A DNA stretch of 28,136 nucleotides, from NCBI GenBank assembly GCA_046330435.1, contig JAXLST010000027.1, positions 1-28,136 of the forward strand, in the 5' to 3' direction. The translations under genes were made by a program, and so were the position numbers. How positions within the stretch are numbered: the stretch's first letter is position 1; the number at the start of each line of letters is the position of its first letter. Below the pieces are notes generated by a model. It did not search any database. It was not told the DNA's origin and saw only the letters and a program-made list of their open reading frames with translations. Below, piece by piece: positions 7,067 through 14,637 of the stretch. Source of the stretch: Ga0077560 sp046330435 (GTDB lineage Bacteria > Actinomycetota > Thermoleophilia > Miltoncostaeales > Miltoncostaeaceae).

Positions 7067-9052
7067 ATGCTGGCCCAACCGGTCGTCGACGCCCCCACCG
7101 CGCCAACGGCAGACGACCCGCCCGGGCACCTCGACCTGGACGCCATCTTCGGCGTGGTCGCGCTCGCGGCCCCACTCGTCGCGGCGGTCGTGCTGGCGTT
7201 CGCGAGCGGCGGGTACTTCATCACGACCTGGGGCGTCGCCTCCCTGGTCCTCATCGGCGTTGTCGCGCTGGTGGTCCTGGGCGGGAGATCCGGCGTGGGC
7301 GGCCGTCCGGCGATCGCCGCGCTCGCCGCGTGGTTCGCCTTCGGGGCGTGGCAGGGTCTGTCGGCCGGTTGGTCGGCGGAGCCGGCCGCGAGCCAGCAGG
7401 CGATGGCGCAGACCGCCCTCTACGGCGCGGCCTTCACGCTCGGCCTCATGGGGCTCCGCCGGCCCGACTGGTTGCGGTGGCTGTCCGCCGCGACCCTGTT
7501 CGCCGTCTGGGTGCCGGTGACCATCGCGGTCGCCGCCCGCCTCCTGCCCGAGCAGGTGGGGGAGGACACCTTCGCTCGGCTCACTTGGCCCATCACGTAC
7601 TGGAACGGCCTGGGCGCGCTCGCGGGCTTCGGCTTCGTCCTCGCCATCGGCCTCGCCGGAAGCCGTGCGGTGGACGGCCTCGTGCGTGTCGCGGCCGCCG
7701 GGACCGCACCCGTCTTCGGCCTCGCCCTGTACCTCACGCTGTCCCGCGGGGCGATCGTGGCGGTCGTGGTGCTGCTGGTCCTCCTGGTCGCGTTCGCCCC
7801 CGGCCGGCTCGAGACGATTGCCGCCGGCGTCGTCTGCATCGCCGCCTCCGCCGTGCTCGCCGCCACGGCGGAGCGCGCCGGCAACCTCGTGGCCCTCGGC
7901 GGCGAGCTGCCCGAGCACGCGGCCGAGGGCCGGCGCGTCGCCCTCCTGCTGCTGCTCATGGCCGCCCTGTGCGCCGCGGCCGCGGGCGCGGCGGTCGCCG
8001 GCACCTCACGGCTGCGCGGCCGGTCGCGCCTCGTCGCGGGTACGGCGGTCTCCGCCGTGGCCGTTGTGACCGTAGTCGGCGGATGGACGATGGCCGGCCC
8101 CGGCGGGAATCCGGTGTCGTGGGCCGACCGCCAGTTCGAGAGCTTCAAGACCTTCAGCAGCGGCGCGCGCAACGACGACTCCGTGACCTCCCGGCTCGCG
8201 GTCGCCGCAGGGTCCGGGCGCTGGCAGAACTGGGGGGTCGCCTGGGACCAGTGGCAGGACGACGTGCTCACCGGTACCGGCGCCGGCGACTACCGGTTCG
8301 AGTGGAACGCCCGCCGCGAGGTCGACCTCTACGTGGTCAACGCCCACTCGCTGTATCTCGAGGTCCTGGGTGAGACGGGGCTCATCGGATTGCTGTTGCT
8401 GGTGACGCCCCTCGGCATCACCGCGGCCGTGGCCGGGACGCTCCTGGCCCGCCGGCGCGGGCATCCGGTGGCCCGGGACGTCGTCGTCGCGGGCTGCGCC
8501 GCCGGTGTGGTCGCCCTCCACGCGGCGGGCGACTGGGACTGGCAGCTCCCGGCGGTGATGCTCCCCGCGACACTGCTCGGGAGCGCGGCGCTGCGCGCCG
8601 GACTTCAGGGCATCGGGGCGGACCGGCCGGCAGGCTGGGTGGTCCGAGCGCCGATGCTCGCGGCGTGCGTCCTCGCGGCCGTCTTCACGATCGGTCCGGT
8701 CGGGTCGGCGACGCTGGTGGACCGAGGGAAGGCCGAGGCGCGGCGCGGGAATCTGCCGGCGGCCCTCCGAACGGCCCTCGACGCGCAGGCGCTGCAGGGC
8801 AACGCACCCGCTCCGCGGCTGCTGGAGGCCTATGTGCTCACCGACCTCGGGCGCCCCGCGCAGGCGGATGCCGCGTTTGCGGCTGCACTGGCTCGTTCTC
8901 CCCGCGACTGGTCGATCATGGCGGACTGGGCTGCCGCGCTCATCCAACGAGGCGACCGGGCCGCCGCGGTTCCGCTGCTGCGCCGCGCCGAGCGGCTCAA
9001 CCCCCGGGAGCGTCGCGTCGACCTGTTGCGGGGTCTCCTCAGCCGATCGTAG
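7067..9052 (+). CDS. O-antigen ligase/polymerase family protein with C-terminal TPRs
   Basis: This is a 661-residue polytopic membrane protein. About a dozen hydrophobic segments cover residues 25-530. Near residue 425 the motif NAHSLYLEVLGETGLIG matches the Wzy_C/WaaL signature (H-x-x-Y-L-E-x-L-x-E-x-G). An extracellular loop before it carries FKTFSSGARNDDS. After the last membrane segments, residues about 555-660 form TPR-like helical pairs (GKAEARRGNLPAALRTAL; GRPAQADAAFAAALARSP; GDRAAAVPLLRRAERLNP). Family members join or polymerise undecaprenyl-linked glycans outside the membrane. Together with the sugar transferase upstream, this suggests export of a surface polysaccharide or protein glycosylation. 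ATG 7067 is supported by the -10 box 8 nt upstream. Confidence 0.88.
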   Translation: MLAQPVVDAPTAPTADDPPGHLDLDAIFGVVALAAPLVAAVVLAFASGGYFITTWGVASLVLIGVVALVVLGGRSGVGGRPAIAALAAWFAFGAWQGLSAGWSAEPAASQQAMAQTALYGAAFTLGLMGLRRPDWLRWLSAATLFAVWVPVTIAVAARLLPEQVGEDTFARLTWPITYWNGLGALAGFGFVLAIGLAGSRAVDGLVRVAAAGTAPVFGLALYLTLSRGAIVAVVVLLVLLVAFAPGRLETIAAGVVCIAASAVLAATAERAGNLVALGGELPEHAAEGRRVALLLLLMAALCAAAAGAAVAGTSRLRGRSRLVAGTAVSAVAVVTVVGGWTMAGPGGNPVSWADRQFESFKTFSSGARNDDSVTSRLAVAAGSGRWQNWGVAWDQWQDDVLTGTGAGDYRFEWNARREVDLYVVNAHSLYLEVLGETGLIGLLLLVTPLGITAAVAGTLLARRRGHPVARDVVVAGCAAGVVALHAAGDWDWQLPAVMLPATLLGSAALRAGLQGIGADRPAGWVVRAPMLAACVLAAVFTIGPVGSATLVDRGKAEARRGNLPAALRTALDAQALQGNAPAPRLLEAYVLTDLGRPAQADAAFAAALARSPRDWSIMADWAAALIQRGDRAAAVPLLRRAERLNPRERRVDLLRGLLSRS

Positions 9053-9070
9053 ACCCTCGCCCCCGAGCAT

Positions 9071-9224
9071 GTGCCGACGCTCGCCGCAGAGCCCGGGGCC
9101 CGGCACCTCTGCGACCGTCACCCGCTGCGCACGATGGGTGCCATTCACCTCGCCGTCGCGCTCGCCGACGCACACGGACGCCGTGGCCCGCGCCGCCCGC
9201 GGCGAGGGTCTCCCCGTCGAGTGA
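9071..9224 (+). pseudogene. Decayed C-terminal fragment of a PIN-domain (VapC-like) toxin
   Basis: In one frame (from 9071) the translation contains RHLCDRHPLRTMGAIHLAVALADA, in separate parts RHLCDRHPLR and GAIHLAVALA. This resembles the PIN-domain stretch where VapC proteins read R-H-x-L-R-x-x-D-A-x-H-L-A-x-A-L. The next frame continues with DAVARAARGEGLPVE and a stop at 9224, which matches the usual C-terminus (x-RLARAARAEGLPV). About 10 residues between them (normally F-x-T-x-D) are missing, the conserved Asp is Gly, and nothing upstream encodes the N-terminal half. No antitoxin gene is seen. I read it as a relic, not a working toxin. The call rests on motif memory only. Confidence 0.45.
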
Positions 9225-9253
9225 CGGCCCGCCGCGCCCCTCGCCGAGGCGAC

Positions 9254-9760
9254 TCAGGCGTCCAGATCGGCGAAGCACGGGTGATACCGGGCGGTCCCTG
9301 AGCGCTCCGCGAGCGCACCGGGCCGCAGCTCCATCGCCATGAACGCCTCGTCGGGGGCGTCGTACTCGCAGCGGATGCCCCACCGGGACGCGGGCACGAA
9401 TCCGAAGCGCGGGTAGTAACCGGGGTGTCCCAGGACGATGAGCCCGTCCACGCCGAGGGCGCGGCACCGCGCCACCGCCTCCCGGACGAGTGCCGCGCCG
9501 ATACCGCGTGCCTGCCGGGCCGGCACCACCGCCATCGGCGCGAGGCCCATGAGCCGCACCTCCGGGTGCCCGTCCAGGGTCGCCGGGGAGCACATCAGGT
9601 GGCCCACCACGGACCCGTCCTCCTCGGCCACCAGCGACACCAGGGGAGCCGCCCGGTCACGGAGGGCGTCCACCAGATCCGCCTCGGCGGACGTCGGGAA
9701 CGCCGCGACGTTCACCTCCCGCACGGCGGCCGCGTCGCCGGGGCGCTCGTCTCGGACCAT
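9254..9760 (-). CDS. GNAT family N-acetyltransferase
   Basis: This 168-residue protein resembles the YhbS branch of acetyltransferases. The start MVRDERPGDAAAVREVNVAAF gives the usual first strand and helix. The acetyl-CoA site is LAPMAVVPARQARGIGAALV (Q-x-x-G-I-G). GVDGLIVLGHPGYYPRFGF matches the C-terminal motif in which a pocket is built by H-P-x-Y-Y-x-R-F-G-F. ATG 9760 is selected because the minus-strand -10 box TAGGCT (9773-9768) lies 7 nt upstream; an upstream in-frame start is possible but would cover the promoter. It is divergent from the helicase gene. Substrate unknown. Confidence 0.88.
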   Translation of the reverse strand: MVRDERPGDAAAVREVNVAAFPTSAEADLVDALRDRAAPLVSLVAEEDGSVVGHLMCSPATLDGHPEVRLMGLAPMAVVPARQARGIGAALVREAVARCRALGVDGLIVLGHPGYYPRFGFVPASRWGIRCEYDAPDEAFMAMELRPGALAERSGTARYHPCFADLDA

Positions 9761-9767
9761 GGCGGGC

Positions 9768-9773
9768 AGCCTA
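9768..9773 (-). promoter_or_regulatory. -10 box of the GNAT gene (leaderless)
   Basis: TAGGCT on the minus strand lies 7 nt before ATG 9760. Confidence 0.55.
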
Positions 9774-9811
9774 GTCGGGGTCCGGACCGAACATACGTCC
9801 GGTGCTCGCGC

Positions 9812-9817
9812 TACCGT
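9812..9817 (+). promoter_or_regulatory. -10 box of the helicase gene (leaderless)
   Basis: TACCGT is followed by 8 nt and GTG 9826. This supports GTG 9826 over the in-frame GTG at 9802, which lies upstream of the box. Confidence 0.55.
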
Positions 9818-9825
9818 CGTGGCCC

Positions 9826-11895
9826 GTGGGATACCCCAGGTCACAGAGCGCCCCGCCGACGTCCCCGCTGGTGGAGGCCCAGAAGGCCGCGCGCGACGCG
9901 TATGCGCCCCGCGACGCCCTCGTGGCGGAACCCGGGCAGCGCAAGGTGTACCGCCTCAAGCCCCGCACATCGCCGGAAGGGCTGTCCGCCCGCCTGGCGG
10001 CGATGCTCGACGACCAGCAGCGCGCCGCGGTGGAGGCGCTGGGGGACCGCACCCTGGTGCTGGCCGCCGCGGGGTCCGGCAAGACCCGGGTGATCGTCGC
10101 CGCCGTGGCCCACCTGGTGGACACCGGCGTCGAGCCGCGCCACATCATGCTCGTCACGTTCACCCGGCGGGCGGCGCGGGAGATGACCCTGCGGGCGCAG
10201 AACGTCGCAGGGCGGTCCCTGGACGAGATGACCGCCGGCACGTTCCACTCGGTGTGCCAGCGGATCCTCCGCCGGCACGGGGCGCTCGTGGGCCTGCCCA
10301 CCCGGTTCACGGTGCTCGACGGCGAGGACCAGGCCGAGCTGCTGCGGATGGCGCGGGACGAGGTCCTCGCGGACCGGCAGAAGCGCCCGTCGCTGCCGCG
10401 GCCCGAGTGGCTCGCGGGGGTGATCTCCCTGGCGGGCGAGACCGGCCGGCCCCTGGCGGAGGTGATCTGCGAGCAGAACCCGCGCCTCGCGGACCGCGTG
10501 GAGGACCTGGTGGCCATCGCCGAGGGCTACGCGGAGCGCAAGCGGCGCAACGGGGCGGTGGACTACGCCGACCTGCTGCTGCTCACCGTGCGGCTCATCA
10601 CCGAGCACCCCGACGTGCGGCGGCGCCTGGCGGCGGAACACCGCTGGGTGCTGGTGGACGAGCTGCACGACGTAAACGCCCCGCAGGCGGCCCTGGTGGA
10701 GGCGCTGGCGGCGGAGGGCAGCCGGGTGATGGCCGTCGCCGACCCCGACCAGTCCATCTACGCGTGGCGCGGCGCCGACCCGGAGGTGGTGGAACGGTTC
10801 GCCGCCGTCCCCGGCACCCGGGTGGCGCCCCTGGGCATCAACTACCGGTCGGTGCCGGAGATCGTGGACCTGGCCCAGGCGACCCTGCCCGGGGGCAACC
10901 GGTGGGGGAAGCACCTGGTGGCCGACCGGCCGGGCGCGGGCGCGGCGCCGGTGGTGGCGCACTGCATGAGCGTCGCCGACGAGGCGGCGTTCGTGACCCA
11001 GCGCATCGCGGACCTCATCACCGAGGGGCGGGACCCGGGGGAGATCGGGGTGCTCTACCGCGCCCACCACCACTCCGTCGACCTGCAGCTGGCGCTCACC
11101 GAGGCGGGTGTCGAGTTCGAGCTGCACTCCGGGTCTCGGTTCGTGGAGAGCGCCCACGTGAAGGACGTGCTGGCGTTCTGCCGGCTGCGGCACAACGTGC
11201 GTGACGAGCTCGCCTGGCACCGCGCGCTGCGGCTGTTCGAGCGGGTCGGCGAGCGGGGCGCCGCCCGTGGGGCCGCCGCCGCGGTGTCGGCCGGGGAACT
11301 GCCGGACGCGGTCATTGCCCTCGCAGGGCTGGGCGGGGTGCTCACCCGGGCCGCGGAGGTGGCGGGGCGCATCGCCCTGCTGGATCGCCCCGAGGAGGTC
11401 GTGCTGGAGGTCGCCCGGGCCGACTGGTTCCGGGACGGCCTGCGCGCCCGGTTCGCCAACTGGCGGGACCGCGAGGGCGACCTGGCCCGGCTGGGGGAGA
11501 TCGCCGCCCGCTACGAGGACCTGGAGCGGTTCCTCGCCGACCTCGCGCTCGCCGAGCGGGTTGAGGTGGACGAGGACGTGAGCGGCCCCGCCAAGCGGGT
11601 CGCCCTCTCCAGCGTCCACCAGGCAAAGGGCCTGGAATGGCCGGTGGTGTTCGTGCTCCAGGTGGAGGCCGGGTCGTTCCCATCCAGCTGGGCCCTCTCG
11701 GAGGGGCGGCTGGACGAGGAGGAGCGCCTGTTCCACGTCGCCATCACCCGCGCCCGCGACGAGCTGTACCTGTGCCGCCCCATCGAGGCCAAGCGGCCCT
11801 GGGACACCGGTGCAAGGCGCATCGTCATGAACGCCGGGATGGGCTTTCTGGACCGCGACCTCGGGGCGCTCGTGGAGGAGTGGTCGGTCCGGTGA
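9826..11895 (+). CDS. UvrD/PcrA-like superfamily 1 DNA helicase
   Basis: This 689-residue ATP-dependent 3'-5' helicase belongs to the UvrD/Rep group, which acts in DNA repair. Motifs in order: a Q motif (DDQQRAAVEAL), Walker A AAAGSGKT with K86-T87, motif Ia VTFTRRAA, motif Ic GTFHSVCQRIL, motif II DELHDVN at residues 278-284, motif III ADPDQSIYAWRGA, motif IV around INYRS, motif V SSVHQAKGLEW, and motif VI HVAITRARDELYL with R642. The family norm for motif II is D-E-F-Q-D-T-N; here Phe and Gln are replaced by Leu and His. There is an N-terminal extension of about 60 residues before the Q motif. There is no RecB-type nuclease domain or Cys cluster at the end. Its stop overlaps the next start (GTGA). 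Confidence 0.93.
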   Translation: MGYPRSQSAPPTSPLVEAQKAARDAYAPRDALVAEPGQRKVYRLKPRTSPEGLSARLAAMLDDQQRAAVEALGDRTLVLAAAGSGKTRVIVAAVAHLVDTGVEPRHIMLVTFTRRAAREMTLRAQNVAGRSLDEMTAGTFHSVCQRILRRHGALVGLPTRFTVLDGEDQAELLRMARDEVLADRQKRPSLPRPEWLAGVISLAGETGRPLAEVICEQNPRLADRVEDLVAIAEGYAERKRRNGAVDYADLLLLTVRLITEHPDVRRRLAAEHRWVLVDELHDVNAPQAALVEALAAEGSRVMAVADPDQSIYAWRGADPEVVERFAAVPGTRVAPLGINYRSVPEIVDLAQATLPGGNRWGKHLVADRPGAGAAPVVAHCMSVADEAAFVTQRIADLITEGRDPGEIGVLYRAHHHSVDLQLALTEAGVEFELHSGSRFVESAHVKDVLAFCRLRHNVRDELAWHRALRLFERVGERGAARGAAAAVSAGELPDAVIALAGLGGVLTRAAEVAGRIALLDRPEEVVLEVARADWFRDGLRARFANWRDREGDLARLGEIAARYEDLERFLADLALAERVEVDEDVSGPAKRVALSSVHQAKGLEWPVVFVLQVEAGSFPSSWALSEGRLDEEERLFHVAITRARDELYLCRPIEAKRPWDTGARRIVMNAGMGFLDRDLGALVEEWSVR

Positions 11896-12500
11896 ACGCC
11901 GCTGGCGCGGACCGTCTCGCGCCCGTGCTGCTGACGGTGGACCCCGGCGCGCCGATCGCCGGCTCGTGGGTCGGCGGCGCGATGCCGGAGTGCCTCCTCT
12001 CCCCGGAGCGAGGCGGCGCGTTCGACCGGCACCTGCACCTGCTCACCCTGTCGGCGCACCTCCCGGCCATGGCGGCGGGGCCGGCGCTGACGATCCTGCT
12101 CCGCGAGGGGTTCGCCGTGTACCAGCCCGACACCGAGTACCCGGACATCGGGGTGGCCTGCGTCGTCCACGAGGTGTCGCCGCCGGACCCGGCCGGGACG
12201 GGGCGGACGCTCGGCATGGACACCGGGGCGCTGGTGGCGATCCCGGCGGGCGACCCGGACGTCCCGTACCTCGTGAAGGTCGGCGGCACGCCCGACCTCA
12301 TCCAGGACCCGCCGCCGGCGGCACGGCGGCTGGCCGGCGACGGGTTCCGGTTCCTGCTGCAGGTCGACGACAACGGTTTCCCGGACGGCTTCGTGACCGG
12401 CGACTACCCCTTCGGATTCGGCGCCCTCTACGTCTTCGCCCGGGCCGGTGACGGCGGCGGCATCGCCGACGTGGTGGCGGGCTTCACCCAGTTCTCCTGA
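11892..12500 (+). CDS. Uncharacterised protein, possibly DUF1963/YwqG-like
   Basis: This is a 202-residue cytoplasmic protein whose GTG start overlaps the helicase stop. The second half contains KVGGTPDLIQ, followed about 20 residues later by FRFLLQVDDNGF and GFGALYVFAR. This order resembles the DUF1963 (YwqG) pattern G-G-x-P-x-x-I-Q, LLQ-x-D and G-x-LY-x-F. The N-terminal half (GGAMPECLL, HLHLLTLSAHLPAMA) is not recognised. No signal peptide or membrane segment is seen. It is likely co-transcribed with the helicase. Function unknown; the family call is moderate and rests on memory. Confidence 0.7.
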   Translation: MNAAGADRLAPVLLTVDPGAPIAGSWVGGAMPECLLSPERGGAFDRHLHLLTLSAHLPAMAAGPALTILLREGFAVYQPDTEYPDIGVACVVHEVSPPDPAGTGRTLGMDTGALVAIPAGDPDVPYLVKVGGTPDLIQDPPPAARRLAGDGFRFLLQVDDNGFPDGFVTGDYPFGFGALYVFARAGDGGGIADVVAGFTQFS

Positions 12501-12558
12501 CCCCGCAGGGGCGGTCGGCCCGGCCATCGTGGGGCAGTGGTCCGTGCGCCCGGGGCCG

Positions 12559-12564
12559 TACCCT
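12559..12564 (+). promoter_or_regulatory. -10 box upstream of the leader ORF and DUF3891 gene
   Basis: TACCCT lies 6 nt before ATG 12571 of a short ORF and 70 nt before the GTG of the DUF3891 gene. Confidence 0.5.
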
Positions 12565-12570
12565 GAAAAA

Positions 12571-12630
12571 ATGCGCGGGTGCCCGGGATGCCGATGGGGG
12601 ATGGAACGCGCGGGATGCGCCACGGGGTGA
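12571..12630 (+). other. Short 19-codon ORF at a leaderless start
   Basis: ATG 12571 lies 6 nt after TACCCT and opens a 19-residue ORF containing a CPGC motif and three Cys in all, ending in TGA 12628-12630. It stops 4 bases before the GTG of the DUF3891 gene. It may be a translated leader or coupling ORF, or simply 5' UTR. Confidence 0.3.
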
Positions 12631-12634
12631 GCGC

Positions 12635-13426
12635 GTGATCGTCGCCCGCACCACCGAGGGCCTGCGCCTCACCCGCCAGCGGGACCACGCCGACCAGTGC
12701 GCCCAGTTGGCGAGACACTGGGGCAACGAGGCCTTCTCCCGCATCACGCCGTGGGGGCCGCTGGTGCGGGCCACGCTCATCCACGATGACGGCTGGGAGC
12801 CCTTCGACGCCGCCCCGGAGGTGGACGCCGACGGCATGCCGGTGAACTTCCCGGACCTCGACCGCCGCCGCCACATCGCCCTGTACCGGGCTGGCATCCA
12901 CGCGGCGTGCGAGGCCGGCACCCGCCCGGGCCTCATCGTGAGCATCCACGGGCAGGGCCTGTACGAGAAGCGCATGGGCCTGGACGGGGACCCGCCGCCG
13001 CGCGACGGGCGGCCCCTGTACGAGCGGCGGTTCATCGACGACCAGGAGGAGCTGCGCGCCCGCCTGCGGGCCGGGCTTCCGGCGGACGGGGTCGCCGAGT
13101 GGGAGTGGGCGGGCTTCCGGCTGCTGCAGGCCTGGGACACCCTCTCGCTGTACGTGTGCTGGTCCGGGCTGGACGGCGGCCAGACGTGGTCGCTGCCCCG
13201 TGTGCCCCGTTGGAGGGGGGACGAGGAGGGCGTCACCATCCGCCTGAGCCCGTCCGGGGACGGCGAGTGCATCGTCGACCCGTGGCCGTTCGACGGCGCC
13301 GCCCTGCGCACCACCGTGACCTGCGTGAACATCCCGCCCGGCCCCTACGCCGGCAACGACGACCTGCGCGCCGCGATCGCCGCCGCCCCGCCGCAGGAGC
13401 TGGCGGTCACGCTGCGGCCCGCGTGA
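12635..13426 (+). CDS. DUF3891 family protein
   Basis: This 263-residue cytoplasmic protein is of unknown function. The family pattern is clear: an early helix with RQRDHADQCAQLARHWG, then HDDGWEPFDAAPEVD, a region HIALYRAGIHAA, and LIVSIHGQGLYEKR. The repeated conserved His/Asp residues (H in RDHA, HDDGW, HGxGLY) suggest a metal-binding enzyme related to HD-like folds, but no catalytic activity is known to me. The start is GTG 12635. A short leader ORF ends just before it and a strong hairpin follows its stop. Confidence 0.85.
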   Translation: MIVARTTEGLRLTRQRDHADQCAQLARHWGNEAFSRITPWGPLVRATLIHDDGWEPFDAAPEVDADGMPVNFPDLDRRRHIALYRAGIHAACEAGTRPGLIVSIHGQGLYEKRMGLDGDPPPRDGRPLYERRFIDDQEELRARLRAGLPADGVAEWEWAGFRLLQAWDTLSLYVCWSGLDGGQTWSLPRVPRWRGDEEGVTIRLSPSGDGECIVDPWPFDGAALRTTVTCVNIPPGPYAGNDDLRAAIAAAPPQELAVTLRPA

Positions 13427-13436
13427 GGGCGGGCGT

Positions 13437-13468
13437 CCCCGCGGGCGGGCATGCGCCCGCCCGCGGGG
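13437..13468. terminator. Strong bidirectional hairpin between convergent genes
   Basis: A perfect 14-bp stem, CCCCGCGGGCGGGC (13437-13450) with its complement (13455-13468), encloses an ATGC loop. It sits between the DUF3891 stop at 13426 and the dodecin stop at 13475, so it can serve both strands. No U tract is present on either side. Confidence 0.75.
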
Positions 13469-13474
13469 CGCTGC

Positions 13475-13684
13475 TCAGCTCTCGTACTTGAAGGACACCG
13501 AGAGCTTCACCCGGAACTGGTCCGGCTTGCCGTCGTCACCGATCGTGACGTCCTGCTGCACGACCTCGGCCACCCGGAGGTCGCGGAGGGTCTTGCTGGC
13601 CGTCTCGATCGCGGTGGTGGCCGCGGCCTCCCAGCTGCTGTCGTCCGTGCCGACGATCTCGATGACCTTGTAGACGCTGCCCAT
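13475..13684 (-). CDS. Dodecin (flavin-binding small protein)
   Basis: This 69-residue protein matches dodecin over its whole length: YKVIEIVGTDDSSWEAAA, then IETASKTLRDLRVAEV, then KLSVSFKYE at the C-terminus. Dodecins form hollow dodecamers that store or buffer flavins (riboflavin, FMN or FAD) or coenzyme A in the cytoplasm. The conserved beta-alpha-beta-beta order and length are normal. Unlike most genes here, it has a strong Shine-Dalgarno, AGGAGGA (13692-13698 on the minus strand), 7 nt before ATG 13684. A possible -10 (TAGACC, 13724-13719) lies about 34 nt upstream. It is transcribed alone between two hairpins. Confidence 0.95.
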   Translation of the reverse strand: MGSVYKVIEIVGTDDSSWEAAATTAIETASKTLRDLRVAEVVQQDVTIGDDGKPDQFRVKLSVSFKYES

Positions 13685-13724
13685 GGGTGTGTCCTCCTGA
13701 CGCGGATCGGTTGGGTCCGGTCTA

Positions 13725-13745
13725 CCACGGGCCGCCCGCCCGTGG
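13725..13745 (-). terminator. Hairpin downstream of the DUF429 gene
   Basis: CCACGGGC (13725-13732) pairs with GCCCGTGG (13738-13745) around a 5-nt loop. It lies just past the DUF429 stop on the minus strand and upstream of the dodecin start. No U tract. Confidence 0.5.
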
Positions 13746-13775
13746 CATCCGGCGTCGGCCGAAGCCGCGGGGGTG

Positions 13776-14567
13776 TCAGATCGCGATCGACCCCTCCGCG
13801 CGCAGGCGCTCCAGGTTGACCGCCGCGCGGCCCAGCAGGTTCGCGTCCGCCGGGGTCGCGATCACGCCGCGCTCCGGGGTGCCCAGCACCAGGCAGCGCT
13901 GCGGCGCCGTGCCGAGCCGCAGCGCCGCGTACGCGCAGGCCACGGCATCCAGGACGGCGGCGTCGGTGATGGACCCCCAGTCGCCGTCGCGGTCCCGGGG
14001 AGCCCACCCGCCGAAGTCCACGACCCGCGAGAGGATCGCGTGGGCGGCGCGCAGCCCCTCCGGATGCGCCCGGCCCGCGCCCTTGGGCCGGTACCGCGGG
14101 GCCCGCAGGCCCAGCCACGCCGCCCGGTAGGCGGCGAGCTCCATCGCGGGCGCGTCCGCCGGGTGCCCCGCCTCCCAGGCCACCTGGCGCAGCACCAGGT
14201 CCGGGACGGCCTCCACCACCGTGCGGCCCGGCGCCGAGAGGGACGGCAACAGGGCCTCCCCGCGCACGCCGCCCGCCAGCTGCTCAAGGCGCCTGCGGGA
14301 GGTGGGGAACACCGTGACGTCCAGCCACGCGAGCACCGACTCGGCGTCCCGCCGGCCGGCGGCGTTCGGCACCGCCAGCGGGGCGTCGACGGCGAGCACC
14401 CCGGGGGCGCCGCCCACGGCGGCCAGCACGGCCTCGTCGGGACCGCATTCGGTGAGGCCCACCAGCAGGCCGTCGGGGTCGAGCTCGGCGACCACCGACG
14501 GACGCGGCGAGCCCACCAGCGCGAGCGGCTGCAGCAGATGCAGTCCCAGGTACCGGGGAGCGCTCAT
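13776..14567 (-). CDS. DUF429 family protein
   Basis: This 263-residue protein resembles the DUF429 family, predicted to have an RNase H-like fold. Features are YLGLHLLQPLALVG at the N-terminus, a first acidic motif VLAVDAPLAVPN (residues about 57-68), VVEAVPDLVLR in the centre, and DAAVLDAVACAYAAL near the end. The first position often reads G-x-D in the family and is G-L-H here, so one acidic residue of the putative active site is lost. Function is unknown. ATG 14567 is 37 nt from the divergent start signals at 14605. No leaderless box fits on this strand. Confidence 0.75.
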   Translation of the reverse strand: MSAPRYLGLHLLQPLALVGSPRPSVVAELDPDGLLVGLTECGPDEAVLAAVGGAPGVLAVDAPLAVPNAAGRRDAESVLAWLDVTVFPTSRRRLEQLAGGVRGEALLPSLSAPGRTVVEAVPDLVLRQVAWEAGHPADAPAMELAAYRAAWLGLRAPRYRPKGAGRAHPEGLRAAHAILSRVVDFGGWAPRDRDGDWGSITDAAVLDAVACAYAALRLGTAPQRCLVLGTPERGVIATPADANLLGRAAVNLERLRAEGSIAI

Positions 14568-14592
14568 CTGGACGCCCGCCGTTCGGGCCGAC

Positions 14593-14598
14593 TAAGGT
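14593..14598 (+). promoter_or_regulatory. -10 box of the membrane protein/NUDIX operon
   Basis: TAAGGT lies 6 nt before ATG 14605 of a 10-codon ORF that runs into the start of the membrane protein gene. Confidence 0.5.
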
Positions 14599-14604
14599 GA
14601 CGGA

Positions 14605-14637
14605 ATGGACCCCAACCCCCGCGGGACCCGCGCATGA
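14605..14637 (+). other. Short 10-codon leader ORF
   Basis: ATG 14605, 6 nt after TAAGGT, encodes MDPNPRGTRA and a TGA at 14635-14637 that overlaps ATG 14634 of the membrane protein (ATGA). The arrangement suggests a leaderless leader peptide that brings ribosomes to the coupled start. Confidence 0.35.

Noticed and set aside
9841..11736. Minus-strand 631-codon open frame opposite the helicase
   Set aside because: It is an antisense shadow of a clear helicase gene in GC-rich DNA and has no family motifs.
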